Positions 12,061 through 22,962 of a stretch of 64,000 nucleotides of DNA are shown here, piece by piece; position 1 is the first letter of the stretch, and each line of letters opens with the position of its first letter. The stretch covers positions 496,001-560,000 of the forward strand of contig MBPM02000036.1 in assembly GCA_001695595.3 (NCBI GenBank), written 5' to 3'. This DNA is from Plasmopara viticola (taxonomy: Eukaryota > Oomycota > Peronosporomycetes > Peronosporales > Peronosporaceae). The notes beneath the pieces are model-generated. The model worked only from the letters and a program-made list of their open reading frames with translations. It ran no database searches and was not told the origin of the DNA. The translations under genes and the position numbers were made by a program.

Positions 12061-13139
12061 ATTACCGCGTTTTGTTTCTTTAAATAGTCTATTTGTCAAT
12101 AGAGCTTTTGATCCTGTCATTATAGGTCAATTCATAGTCTAGCTCATTTAAAAGCGAGTTGGCACGCACACAAAGCTTGCTCGGTATGTATCAACAGCGA
12201 AAACTTAGACTTTGCAATGTGTTACGGCCATCTATTCATCTTTAAAAGCGAATAAAATGTATATATCGCCGTCCTGGTCTTAACTACAAAGCTCAAGATA
12301 TGCAAGTACACTTGACATTTTACCACTGCATAGTTCATGGCAAGTTTTTATTGTTGTCATAACTAGTGTTAAGTCGTTAGACAGCCTATATTTTTCGAAC
12401 TGAAACGGTGTGACTCACGCTTAATTGTCCTCACCGAGGCAAAGTAATGCACAACCATTTGCAACATCAGAATTGTTCGAAAAGACGCTGATTGGCTCTA
12501 CTTCTCTTGACAAAGCCAATAGAGACGGCCGTTAAAAGTTTTTGTGCTGTCAGAGACATTTATGCGCTCTTTTTCCGCAATTCAATGTTTTTAAATACCT
12601 CGGACAGCGGGTTCACGAGGCGTGTATGGCCAGCAAAGCACGTGTGGAAAAGGTTGACTAGGTCACTCCACTTTTTACACACTTCACCCAAGAATCGTCG
12701 ACCGAATCGATTTTCGCAACCGTTTTGACGAAAAACCTCGACTTTGAGAGCCCATAAAGGCCATTAAAGGCAACCTTTGAGGTCTTAAAGACCAATCAAC
12801 TTTACAGCAGCACCGACATGTGTGCTCTTGCAGCAGGGAAGCTTACAGGCCTAGGTCACTCTATGAACAGCTATGGCAACAACAAATAGAAAAAAAGCAA
12901 TAGTTATTTCGATCTAGCCCGAACTATGACTTTGTAGGAATTCTTAATGGTAAAAGCAACTTTGTGACTTTAATTTTAGCGTCGCAGGTGCGCCAAGAAA
13001 CTCTTGTACCATCACAATTCACTTCCATAGCAAATCACTGGGCGCACCATTCACCGTGATGACTACAGCAAATTTCATCAAGTGCTACTTCAGATCGGGT
13101 ACCCATTTTCCAAATTTGGGGTACTATTCGAATTGCAAC
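12061..13139. other. No recognisable gene
   Basis: AT-rich sequence with only short open frames. I see no domain, repeat or RNA gene here. Confidence 0.5.
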
Positions 13140-13915
13140 TAGACAAATTGTTAAAAATCATTATTTTTTAATAGATGCTTGTGCCGTTGCATTCTTCGAA
13201 TATTGCAATTACGGATCTGTTGCCCTTTCCCATTCATCTTCGGGAAGCATAAATGGTATTGAGTGCGGCAATTTTGCCTTCCACACTGTTCAATTATTTG
13301 CTTTCGTGACATAAAAGACATACGTGCCGGCACTGCATCGATATATAAATAAGGTTCTATCTCGCAGACATACAAGCAGATGAGATTTTTCAGGCGAACT
13401 GTGCAGCCTGAACATGATAGTCGACAAGCTCTCTGGTGATTATGACGTAAAAGCTAAACGTTTTCAGGTGCTGGAAAATACGGCTCCCAAAGAGCAAGAA
13501 TATACATTATCGTGTAGGCTTTTGAAAAGGTTGCCTTTTCTTTTTTTCAACTTGCTTGTTGTGATGGTCAATGTCTTTCATTTGCTGTTAGTCTCGTAAG
13601 CTGCTGAATAGAGCCACACAGACTTCACTTTCGAGGTATTGTACGGTGATTCGACAGTGCATCTTTTTGGAGTAGTATGCAGGATATTAATAACTCGAAG
13701 CAAACAAAGAAAGGTAGCACTTGTGATGATACGTCCTGGAAGAAAAAGAATGATATTAAAAGAGAAAATGTTTGTGTTTCTGATGACCGCAGTATTGTAT
13801 GTAAAGACGGGTCATTATATATTCAGTTGAAACGGCCAAAGTTTTATAATGTCCAAAACCAAATTCCTTCTAGTTATTACTGTTTCATTTCTATCGCCTT
13901 ACAATTAATTTGAAA
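13140..13915 (-). mobile_element. Inverted gypsy-block fragment
   Basis: The minus strand matches the start of copy A (about 1..660) at several ordered points: GTAAGGCGATA...ATGAAACAGTAA (13855..13905 against 20..45), CTTTGGCCGTTTC (near 13832 against 79), TAATATCCTGCAT...GCACTGTCGA (13655..13690 against 308..345), and AGCTTGTCGACTATCATGTTCAGGCTGCAC (near 13400..13435 against 590..620). It is an older, more diverged member of the same repeat family in inverse orientation. Confidence 0.6.
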
Positions 13916-14880
13916 ATATTTATATGTATGTACTATTCAGCATTAAGCTTGCTCTCAGCTTCCTTAAAAGATATAGCTCCAAACTTTCAGTGAAGATGTT
14001 CTTACCGCTGTCTTACGTCGGCACGTACTGCACCATAAAATGTTCGTGCTTAAGCGATCTCACAATCGTTTAAGTATCTCTTATTTTTGCAATTCAATTT
14101 GAATAGCTGCCTGCATTATTACAAAATTCGATCGGACTTGAATTGTCATAAAAAAAACTGTGCAATCTTTAAAGCTCCTTCATAACTATAACATACCTCT
14201 TTCATAAAATAATTGTAAATATTAGTACGACTAGCATAGATCAGGATAACGCTTGTTTGCGTCGCGTCTACAAAATATGGTAAAACATGCCACACAATCC
14301 GTAATAGCTTGATCCACACCACTAACACAAATCCCAAATTTGAAGGTGCTATAGCATTCGTTCAGTGTTAGTGTTTTCTTCGTACTAAATTGTCAATGTC
14401 AGGACGCGTACGAGACACCGAGTATTGGCTTCAATTTCAATCACAAAATTTTAATTTGGCATTATGGACACTTTTGCTGTAAAGGTAAAGAGTTCACGAC
14501 TATGATTAGTAGAAAGAAAACTGGTAAGTTTATATCACTTGAATATTTCTGAGATCTTACGAATAGATGACGTTTGCGATGAACAAAATAGCTTCTTGGG
14601 ATTATACGATATTTGTTTTACCATACTCAACTTACATCCTTGGAACTAAGCCTTTTTGTTATCATTTTTTTAGTCATTTGCTTTATTAAATCACCGAATC
14701 ATAATTATTTGCTCAAAGTAAGATTTCACAGCGAAATAAAGGTATTTACCATATATTTACCGTAGCAATTAATTTTAACGAATATAGAAGCACACAAGCT
14801 TATCGCACACGTTAGCAGGCTATTAGGTGTCCATAACAACTCCATCCAAAGTAGTGTTGAGTAAAGCTGTGCCAAGTTAA
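13916..14880. other. No recognisable gene
   Basis: AT-rich DNA with short frames only. No family, repeat or RNA gene was recognised. Confidence 0.5.
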
Positions 14881-14899
14881 TGCTCAAAATAAAGACCGG

Positions 14900-16800
14900 G
14901 GGTTAAGCAATCTCCGAATTCCTTCTTCTCGAATCAAGGAAGCGCTCGACTAAATCCGCGCTGAGTCTGTCCAGCTTTTTTATTGGATTTCTTAACTCCG
15001 CTATCCATAATTCTTCATTGTAGTTTTTATTACGCTCGTCTGCACCACTGTAAAAAAAATTCGACGTTTGATTGCCGCAGCTTTTTGTGCGATAAGACAC
15101 AAACGCTGATTAAGGGTAAGAAGATGTACATGATCCGCCTTTTAAGTCAGTGCCAATCGTGTTTGATGTTATAATGATTTACTATCAACCTGTCGGTGCT
15201 ATGGTCGATGTGTGAAATTACTACATCGACAATTTATGAGCAAAAAACTGTGGATTAAAAAAGACGAGCAGCAGCGTCTACACAATCAAATCTTTGAGCT
15301 CAAAATTGCTTTTAGACTAGGTCCTATTGTTCAGGCCAATATTTTCTTGAGGCGGCCCCAGATCCTAGAGGCTTTTGAAAGATATACTCGTCTGACAAAA
15401 GCACTACACTTGGATACACCAGCCGCAAGTCCCATCTGGAATGCGTCCGAAAGTACTTTAGTCTCGTAACAAGTTCCGCGCTCGACCGGCTGCTCAAAGT
15501 CACAGTCTTATGGGTACACCAATTCTCAGCCTTTTAGGAATTATGGCGGTAGCTATGAGCAGATGTACAACTTTTAGGTAAAAGCAATTTTTCCGGTACT
15601 ATCCGACCGACAAGGTCTGCTGCGCTTCCGCACGAAGCGCGTGTTAGAGCATATGTAGATCCAAAAGGGCAAGTGAACTGAAACTTTTTCCTGTCTCCGG
15701 TCAATCAAGTTGACGAATCAAATATTTATCGCACGGATGTAAGAAATTGTTTTCAATGACGGTGGGGTTGAGGCTAAATCACCCTTAGATTTTTTTAAGA
15801 AAGCCTTCTTCGCCCGAGCGGCTCATTCGCGAAACACCCACTTAGACTTGCCGTTCAAGGCACAAGCGCAATTTTGACTCAGTCACAGAGTTAAGTTTTA
15901 ATTGCAAAGGCTGTCGTATGTCTTTGGGGGTCAAAAGAGCTTGCTTGTTGCTGGTTTGGTCACCTTTTAATGAATCGGCCGTCTCGCAGCCATCTTCGCT
16001 GACTGCATAGTCATCGTTATGACTGATCTGACTGGCTGTAGAGAGGTCAAAAGAGTAGTGAAACACATACCACTGTCTTATTTGATGTGATCTGAGTCTA
16101 CGTAAGAAAAAACATAACAAGTCATACAGTTAAGTCGATCTTTCATATGAGGGAGCTGGCTTTTAAACGAAGCCATAGACGTTTGAGGGCTTCCGAAGCG
16201 CGAAAACCGAATCGGTATCGTAATCAGTTTGCATAAGAAAAAAGCCGCCTTATCAGCCACGGAACCATTCAATTGATTAAAAGTCCAATATACATCACAT
16301 TCTTTTGTGCCCTTTCGCACCAATGCTACCCGCAGCTGGCGATTCTATTCAACCCACATTAAAAGCGCTAACGTCATCATATCCAGTAGCCACTTTTATC
16401 GGCAAAATTTATTTGCCCGCTAAAACAATTTCAAGGACGTCGTCACAGATTGGCGAGATACAAGTACTTCTGATTTCCTCCATAATGATCTCGAGCGTAT
16501 AAATACTCGGGTTTCCATCTAAACATGCTATACACCTAATAAGTGTGGACACATGATTTGTCAAAGCCTTCTTTTGAGGGATAAAGCGACTGGCACATAT
16601 AGCATGAGTATGGATGTTCGGCCCGGCCTGACAATGTTTTGGCCAAGGCTTTCCAGGATCAAGTCGATATCGAAGACATAAAAGGACTCCAAGCTGCCAT
16701 AATTCTTAAATTTCCAGCCAAATCTTTCAGCTGAAAAGAGCTCCATTAGTCAGTCGAAACGAAGTTGATTACGTACGCTGGTTTCTCTTAGTGCAGCGGC
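14900..16800. pseudogene. Unrecognised decayed coding remnant, related to 57360..59450
   Basis: Several protein-level matches tie this stretch to 57360..59450. The minus-strand peptide near 16630..16720 (GWKFKN...FYVFDID) matches a plus-strand one near 57690..57750 (GWKFKN...FHVFDID). A minus-strand block near 14930..15000 (RLSADLVERFL) matches plus-strand RLSADVIEYIL near 59420..59450. A plus-strand stretch of 85 codons at 15212..15469 matches broken sequence at 58425..58640. The pieces are in mixed orientation here, so the locus is rearranged. The family is not recognised; a SYGGSYE stretch and a possible Cys-rich knuckle in the partner hint at a retroelement gag, but that is weak. Confidence 0.4.
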
Positions 16801-17789
16801 CAATCTATTATGGTCGACCAAAATTGTTAGCCGGCCCGCAAAAATTATTGATGCGCCAAAGGATTTCATTTACATAAACTGCTATCTCATGATATCGTAA
16901 ATTTTGTGTACGACTAGCAGTCTATCGCTCCTTCTTCTTTTGTCATGAGCTGTCATGTGCTGAGGGCCTAGTACCCAAACGTGTGTACTTACTACACAAA
17001 CAGACACGCACATACCGTAAAGACTTAATCCTTCCCCGGGTCACGCAAATGGTGATGAGCATTTGTCTGACTCTGAAAACTAAAATTTCTTTCGGCGCCC
17101 CTTTGACGCACTTAAGCGGAACGAAAATTTATATCTTTGACCTCCTTTGGAACAGACACGGATTTCTTAGGCGAATTCTGCTTTGCTTAGCAGACCTAAA
17201 GCCATCAAGACTAAAGTCAGGACAGCGGGTAAACGTCTTCGATTTTCACTCCAACCTCCAAACGATCCGCGCTGCTTTTCTGCTCTGTAAATTATTTCGG
17301 TAAAGCCAACCTTTTTGTCGCTATTATCCTTTCCAAAACGAAATTATATTCTCATAGTGTTAAGCCTTACTTTGAGACAACAATTTGTTCGACTTGTTTG
17401 GAAAATGTGTGTAGTATCCGCAATCAAACAAACGTTCCAGAGCCGTTCCGACGGCCTCCACGTGTTTTGTCAAGCGAGATAACCTTACCGATCATGAAAA
17501 ATAGCAAGGTGCTCGAAATAGCTGACTATGCGCTCCACGTACAAGTGCAGCCGAGCGAAAGACTTTCTCTGCAAAGAACAACAACTCTTGTGCGGCCGAA
17601 TGTACGGACTCGAGATCGCTTCATGAGTTGACTTTGATGGTCGACCCGCAACTTTTATCGAAGTGATTGCGTATCTATCCCTTTGCCAGAAAGATTATTT
17701 TGGACATGTGACCCGCGAGCTTAATATTTGAATCGATGGGCGCGCTTTACAGTGTGGGGCGGTCAAATTTTGTCAAAAAAACGCTCCCA
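16801..17789. other. No recognisable gene
   Basis: Short open frames only (the longest about 106 codons, 16983..17303). None shows a recognised domain, signal peptide or partner elsewhere in the window. Confidence 0.4.
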
Positions 17790-19370
17790 TTTGTAGTGAG
17801 CTCCAGCCTCTGCCAACTTTGCGTGCACAGCCTTTGTGTACTATTTCTCTTAGCCATTTGGCCAGTATTGAAGTGGCTGTATTTCTTCACAGCCGCCGTA
17901 CGGCCATCCGCACTCGCTTGATTGGTGAAGAAGAGCAGGCAACCACCAATTTGTAGAAATAGCGGAAGCACTTTGGGACTTGTATAGGCCTCAAGGTCCC
18001 AAAGATCATTATTCTTTTCAAGCCACCCAACAAAGAAATAGATGGCTCGCCAACATGATCCTGGGAAGACAATTATTATGCCGCTTTAAACATCAAAGGT
18101 TTGCTAGATTCTGTTATTTTATTTTGCTCGCAAAAATCATTTTTAGTGGTCGACGTTTTGTATCATGTAATACTGTACTTCATGTACTATTTACCCTATT
18201 CGTGTTTGTCAGTAAATTAAGTTTTTCCTAGACGGATGAGATTGCTACATTTACCCTGCTAAATCAATCAACCTTTTCGAAGTCACCTAACAGCTTTTTT
18301 TCGAAAGATAAAAGTCAGTTTGAGTTAAAAACGAGCTGATATATCCTTATAAACAAACAGTTATCTGGCTCTCTCACACCCATCCCAGAAGATTTGGTGC
18401 ACTTATCGGCACCACAGCTCATTTTGGTGCAGAACCTGTAGCTACGTGTATCGTGCAAGCTTAACTACTATAGAAAAACTATTGGTATACGAATGGGGCG
18501 CCTCATTGGTTGTCGGTCTACGAGTGACTATCCATTTGAATTTGATCCGCTGTTGTGAGTTACTAATGACTAAAGCAGCATATGTCAAATTGCAGGGGTA
18601 GATTGCGGCCTCTATCCACAATCAACTCTCGGATAGACCGCGGATCCTTATAGTGTGTCTACGAGTGCAGAAGTGATTGTTTCTGTATGACCATCCGGTC
18701 AAGAATGATCAGCTGTTCTGTGGTCCTAGCAATCAAAGCAGCAATCGCTAAAAAAACAGCGGAAGATTGCGATCACTATTGGCATTAAGTGTCCGAGAGA
18801 TCATGGTATTTAAATGCTTTTTCGAAGCGGTTTGCTTTCCGATGTCACTGACTAAAACCACTTAATAAGCTGATATCCTTAGAGGAATCCCGAACTCCAG
18901 CATACTTGTATACCTGGTAAACCAAAGCCAATTTTGGAGCTTATAATAACTTACAGTAATCCGCCTGTGTCAACGTGCTACGTAGAGGAGCGGACGTGTG
19001 CAATACAAAATTAACCATTTGGTAGATCCTCACATACTAGCGCAATCGCTAATATACGTGAGGTTAAACAGCTTTTTCATAAGAATAATGGTACTAAGTG
19101 TCGACCAAAAAATATCGCGAATAGATCTTCATCGATTATTACAACACTCGGCCGGCTGGATCTGCCGGATTAATATTTAATATGTTTTTTTTACACATAG
19201 CGACGATATTGCAATTGCTGCCAAGAAGTGAACCAGTCTCCTTTGGCGTATTCGCCTTTGAGGATAAATCGCACTTAGACTCTTTGGTATCCCTTCTGTA
19301 ACTTGTTAGTGATAGCGCATATAATGTTGTTAGTGCGATCAGCTTATAGCCGGCAAAAGTAAAACGCGTC
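17790..19370 (+). mobile_element. Old gypsy-like gag/protease-region remnant, inverted partner at 50940..52450
   Basis: This stretch is related in inverse orientation to 50940..52450 over its whole length. Shared anchors are the GCCGTACGGCCATCCGCACTCGC region (near 17895), CACCACAGCTCATTT (18408), GAATGGGGCGCCTCAT (18492), GATCATGGTATT (18800) and GGATCTGCCGGAT (19158). Both copies are full of stops. The order and spacing fit a retroelement gag-to-protease region, but no catalytic motif is clear, so the family call is an inference. The homology itself is well supported. Confidence 0.5.
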
Positions 19371-19680
19371 GGCAAGCATACTCCCGTTTTACTGGCTCGA
19401 AATTAGTCTGGAAATTCCATAAAGCGATCAATGACAATCGACAAAGGTGTCATTAGAGAAGCGGTAGCGATACAGTCACCTGCAACCTCCAAGCCAAGAC
19501 CTGTCATTTATAACACGGTAAGATCATGACATTTTTAATTAAAGGCCATTTCAAGTAGTCGATGGTTTGAACCTTACTACGTTACGTATTGATAACGCGT
19601 GGACTGCGTCAAATTATAAAAGGTGCAGCAAAAAAAAGTATTAACGCATCGGCTGAAAGTAGTTTTTTTCTCAGAGTCGA

Positions 19681-20129
19681 AGACAAAGGTGGCTTGCGAT
19701 TTGCCGAAGGCCATCTTGGTCTTGCTTCTGCACTGTCATTATCACGTACAAGGTGCTCTCGGGCATCTGCAGGTCTCTAACGAGTCTCACCCTCGACGCG
19801 ACGGTCTCCAGCACCAGGGCGCCACCTGGGCTCTTACCAAGTCAGAACTACTAATAATGGAAGATCCTCACGGCCTCGGTGCTGGCTGCACTGCCCGCCG
19901 AACGAGACCCGACGTATGCGGACACCACTCTATGCCGTGGACTAGCCATAGAGCCTAGCACGTGCATAACTTGGCAACGCGATAACGTAATACAATACAA
20001 TACAATCGGAGAATAGATTCTTGGAATGGCTAATTATGTAGGCTGAATCAACGCAGGATCCAGCCATGTTGAGAGAAGTTCATACGTCCGCGAGCCTAAA
20101 ACTAATCTGCTACATGGTTCATCGGTGAG
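19681..20129 (+). mobile_element. 450-bp insert with truncated SINE-B copy
   Basis: The other arm (39560..39585) runs straight through this point, so the stretch is an insertion, or a deletion in the partner. It contains a SINE-B fragment at about 19750..20006. That fragment lacks the first ~70 bp of the complete copies and ends in the AATACAATACAATACAAT tail. About 70 bp before and 120 bp after it are not part of the SINE. No clear target duplication was found; the junctions share only a few bases (GTCGA/GCGA). Confidence 0.6.
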
Positions 20130-20402
20130 CGAGATAGTCGACAGCAGCGCAAGGATCAGGCACGCAGCGCAAGAATCGCAGCGCAAGAATCAGCCGAAGA
20201 AAAAGATGAAGTACTTGAGTCAATGTTTGTATTAATCCGCTACATGTGTACTTTGCTTATGCAAAGCAGCAGAGAAAAAATATCGAGCACAAAACTTAAC
20301 AACCATTCTTGAAAAGAGTAATGAATTTTTATTTAAGACTGACGTTATATGCCACAAAGAGACGGCGATACATGGGACAGTTCACCTCGATAATCCTAGT
20401 CT

Positions 20403-22043
20403 TCAATCGGATTTATCCAACTCTCTGGCCATGTGCTGCACCGATTCAAAAGCTGGTTTAATACGCGCGTCGTCATTCTGTAATTCTCCAACTATTGCCA
20501 GCCACGAAATGTCCGAATCACCTGTATATGGCAATTTACTATGCAATAATCGTACGGCACTGTAAATGGCATCTTCAACTTCTCTCTTTTCCATACGCCG
20601 ATAATACGCCACGAAAGCTGGAAACCAACTCTTGATTACCGATACATTAGCATGTTGAGAAATTAGCTCATTCAAAGTAACTTCGGGATGCTCTTCACGA
20701 TCTGGAAGGTGTAACATGGATGAAGGATCAGCCAGGTACTGCACCATAGAGTGTGCATAATTCTCGACGTCGGAGCGCTGCCCTTCATTCAAAGAACCAA
20801 TGTGCTGTGCTGCTAGCTCGAGATCTCGAAACAGATTGACCACTTCATCAAACGAATGTTCTGATTTCAACAAATCATACATCTGATCGCCATTAAATGG
20901 CGTCGATTTCGCGTAGAAAGCGACAGTCGCAATTCCATTGGCGAAAGCTACAGAGTTATCCGGCGTAATCTTCTTGTTAAAAATTTTCAGGCGTTTAAAC
21001 GTAATTTCAGGGTATCGGTGCCACGATTTACGCGCTTTCGCTGCAAGGCTTTCACCATAGTCATTTACATCTCCCAACACGTTCTCGAGCGCATTGGAAT
21101 CGAACATGACCTTGGCACGTGGCAATGACATCTCTGGCAGTATGAAAAAAATAAAGCTGCCAAGGTCAAATTTCCATTTGTCCACCTTCCAGAGAATTTC
21201 AACATATTCTAGCCACGCAGTAAACAGAGTCAAATCGTTACTTCCAATTAGAGCATGTTTTTCTTCGAGCCTCAAGAGATAGAACATGAATTCTGGTGAT
21301 TCCTTGTGTAGAAGCCATTCCTTAAGCACAAAATCCTTGGTAATTGAATTCGTGACCATATACGTCAGCATATCCTCAGCAAATTGCGTGAAAACTTCTT
21401 TGCGTCGATAATAGTCAAATAGTGTCACGGCTTGTGAATACGGATCATACACGGATGGGTCATGAAGCGGAAACGTCAGTTTTGAACTTGGTCGTGGCTG
21501 AAAGTGTTCGGCCAATAAATATAAGAGCTCCTTGTTGTTAAATAGTGCGTTATTTGAACCCATGGTGTCCTTAGTCCTATAACGATCAATATAGTAAAAC
21601 CACACAAGAAGCGTCGGGTCGTGACCCAATGTGACTGGGTCCATGCCTCGATGAAAGATGCTTTGAAGGTTCAAAAACATAAACACATCCTTCGGGTGGA
21701 CTCGTGGTTCCTTCAACCATTCGGAGACTTTTTGTTCCATATCACGCCAACGTGCATGTCTCGTTATCTCCTTCAAATCTACCCGCCTTTGACGCATGAG
21801 CTCGTTTTCTAATTTGCGCGTTAACTCTTGAATCTCGATGGCTTTTTCGAGATTTAGGTCAATTATGTGCACAGCCGGTTGACTAAGATAATCCACCAAT
21901 TCATTTCCTCTCGCCTCCTCGTTCGTGTCATTGAACAAGGACTTGTCTTTGTCATCGCGTCTTATATTCGAGGTAGTGCCATAACAAGTGCTAACTTTAA
22001 AAAAGAAAATGATGGCAGTACGTACGAAGATGAGTACGCGCAT
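20403..22043 (-). CDS. Secreted LWY/WY-domain effector, paralogue A
   Basis: Intact 546-residue frame. I place the start at the Met at 22043, not further upstream, because the next 20 residues form a signal peptide (MRVLIFVRTAIIFFF..., cleavage about residue 22) and the only upstream in-frame start is a GTG. After cleavage come a short charged stretch with a degenerate RxLR-like spot (NIRR, 26..29) and NEEAR (41..45), reminiscent of dEER. The rest is helical with WY/LWY signatures: W109...Y151, W243...Y280, and weaker units around W341 and W473, each followed by a P..(D/E)(V/F)(F/M)..L.L pattern. Such proteins are secreted by oomycetes and act in host cells on defence signalling; the target is unknown. 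No transmembrane segment follows the signal. It is about 88% identical to paralogue B. Confidence 0.85.
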   Translation of the reverse strand: MRVLIFVRTAIIFFFKVSTCYGTTSNIRRDDKDKSLFNDTNEEARGNELVDYLSQPAVHIIDLNLEKAIEIQELTRKLENELMRQRRVDLKEITRHARWRDMEQKVSEWLKEPRVHPKDVFMFLNLQSIFHRGMDPVTLGHDPTLLVWFYYIDRYRTKDTMGSNNALFNNKELLYLLAEHFQPRPSSKLTFPLHDPSVYDPYSQAVTLFDYYRRKEVFTQFAEDMLTYMVTNSITKDFVLKEWLLHKESPEFMFYLLRLEEKHALIGSNDLTLFTAWLEYVEILWKVDKWKFDLGSFIFFILPEMSLPRAKVMFDSNALENVLGDVNDYGESLAAKARKSWHRYPEITFKRLKIFNKKITPDNSVAFANGIATVAFYAKSTPFNGDQMYDLLKSEHSFDEVVNLFRDLELAAQHIGSLNEGQRSDVENYAHSMVQYLADPSSMLHLPDREEHPEVTLNELISQHANVSVIKSWFPAFVAYYRRMEKREVEDAIYSAVRLLHSKLPYTGDSDISWLAIVGELQNDDARIKPAFESVQHMARELDKSD

Positions 22044-22698
22044 GGTAGGTCTTAAGACGTTGCAATTTAAAGTGAGAGTTTGTAAAAATATTTGGATCTT
22101 GCATAGATCAAGAATGGAACCGTGCGACCAGATAGCAAAAAGGACGAGGCTGTACGTCCGGAGCCCTGATTCCACAGATAGGTGTCAAATCCTCTTCGAT
22201 TAAATAGTCACCATCCATTCTTCACTTTTGACTTGATGTTTGTATCAAATAACGTTTACTCAATCGTCTCATAGTATTTAGCTCAAAAGTGATCCATACT
22301 TTTTTTGAGTAAAAAAAAATACAGCAGGAACGATTGATAAATAACCGAGGCATCGTATCTTTAGTAATAGGGTGCTGCAAACTGATCTGTACGACAATGG
22401 TAATGAATTCGCTGCCTTCTTGTAAACAATCTTCGGTTTTGGACATAGCGTCTGTGCGCGCAAGTATCGTATTGCCAATTCCTATCCAATGTCGCCTTGC
22501 GGATTAAACGCATTGAGCGACCTTTTCATTGACAGGTTTTTGTCGAAATAGCGCACAAATCATTTGTAGGGTCGACCAATAATAACTACTTACGTAGGCG
22601 AACAATGCTCTAAAGCTGACTTCGATCAATTATAAACTCTCGTCGGCTAAATGTGATGTCCTCTCGACAAGTACAATCATCATTCGTCGCTATTACTA
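22044..22698 (-). promoter_or_regulatory. Upstream region of effector A, shared with paralogue B
   Basis: About 650 bp upstream of the gene is conserved with 37001..37670 and, more weakly, with 45341..46283, so the copies were duplicated with their presumed promoters. No binding site was confirmed. Confidence 0.5.
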
Positions 22699-22962
22699 AT
22701 TTACTTCTTTTTATCTTCTAAATTTTGCTCAAATTAGCTCAGTTAAAATGAACAAAATTGATCCGTATATTTTTTGCAGAACACCATATTAAGTTTTTCG
22801 ACTCCGGATAGCACAAGACCTCGAAGTGGTACGTACCCTTGCACAAGACCGAAAGAAATGGAAGACCCTCACGACCTCGGTGCTGGATGCACTGCCCGCC
22901 GAACGAGACTCGACGTATGCGGACACCACTCTATGCCGTGGACTAGCCAGACTGAGCCTAGC

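Larger units (their letters stand above)
19452..22698 (-). repeat. Inverted duplication arm carrying effector A
   Basis: This arm is the reverse complement of 37001..39799, including about 650 bp upstream and about 490 bp downstream of the effector gene. The outer boundary near 19452 matches 39799 (GTCATTAGAGAAGCGGTAGCGATAC); the promoter-side boundary near 22698 matches 37001. The arm carries one extra insert (about 19681..20129) that is absent from the other arm. The two arms face each other across about 14.3 kb. Confidence 0.9.

Noticed and set aside
22826..22962. Open frame leading into copia-2 gag
   Set aside because: Starts with GTG and contains no in-frame ATG; the sequence is a SINE-B fragment, so it is not a real protein start.
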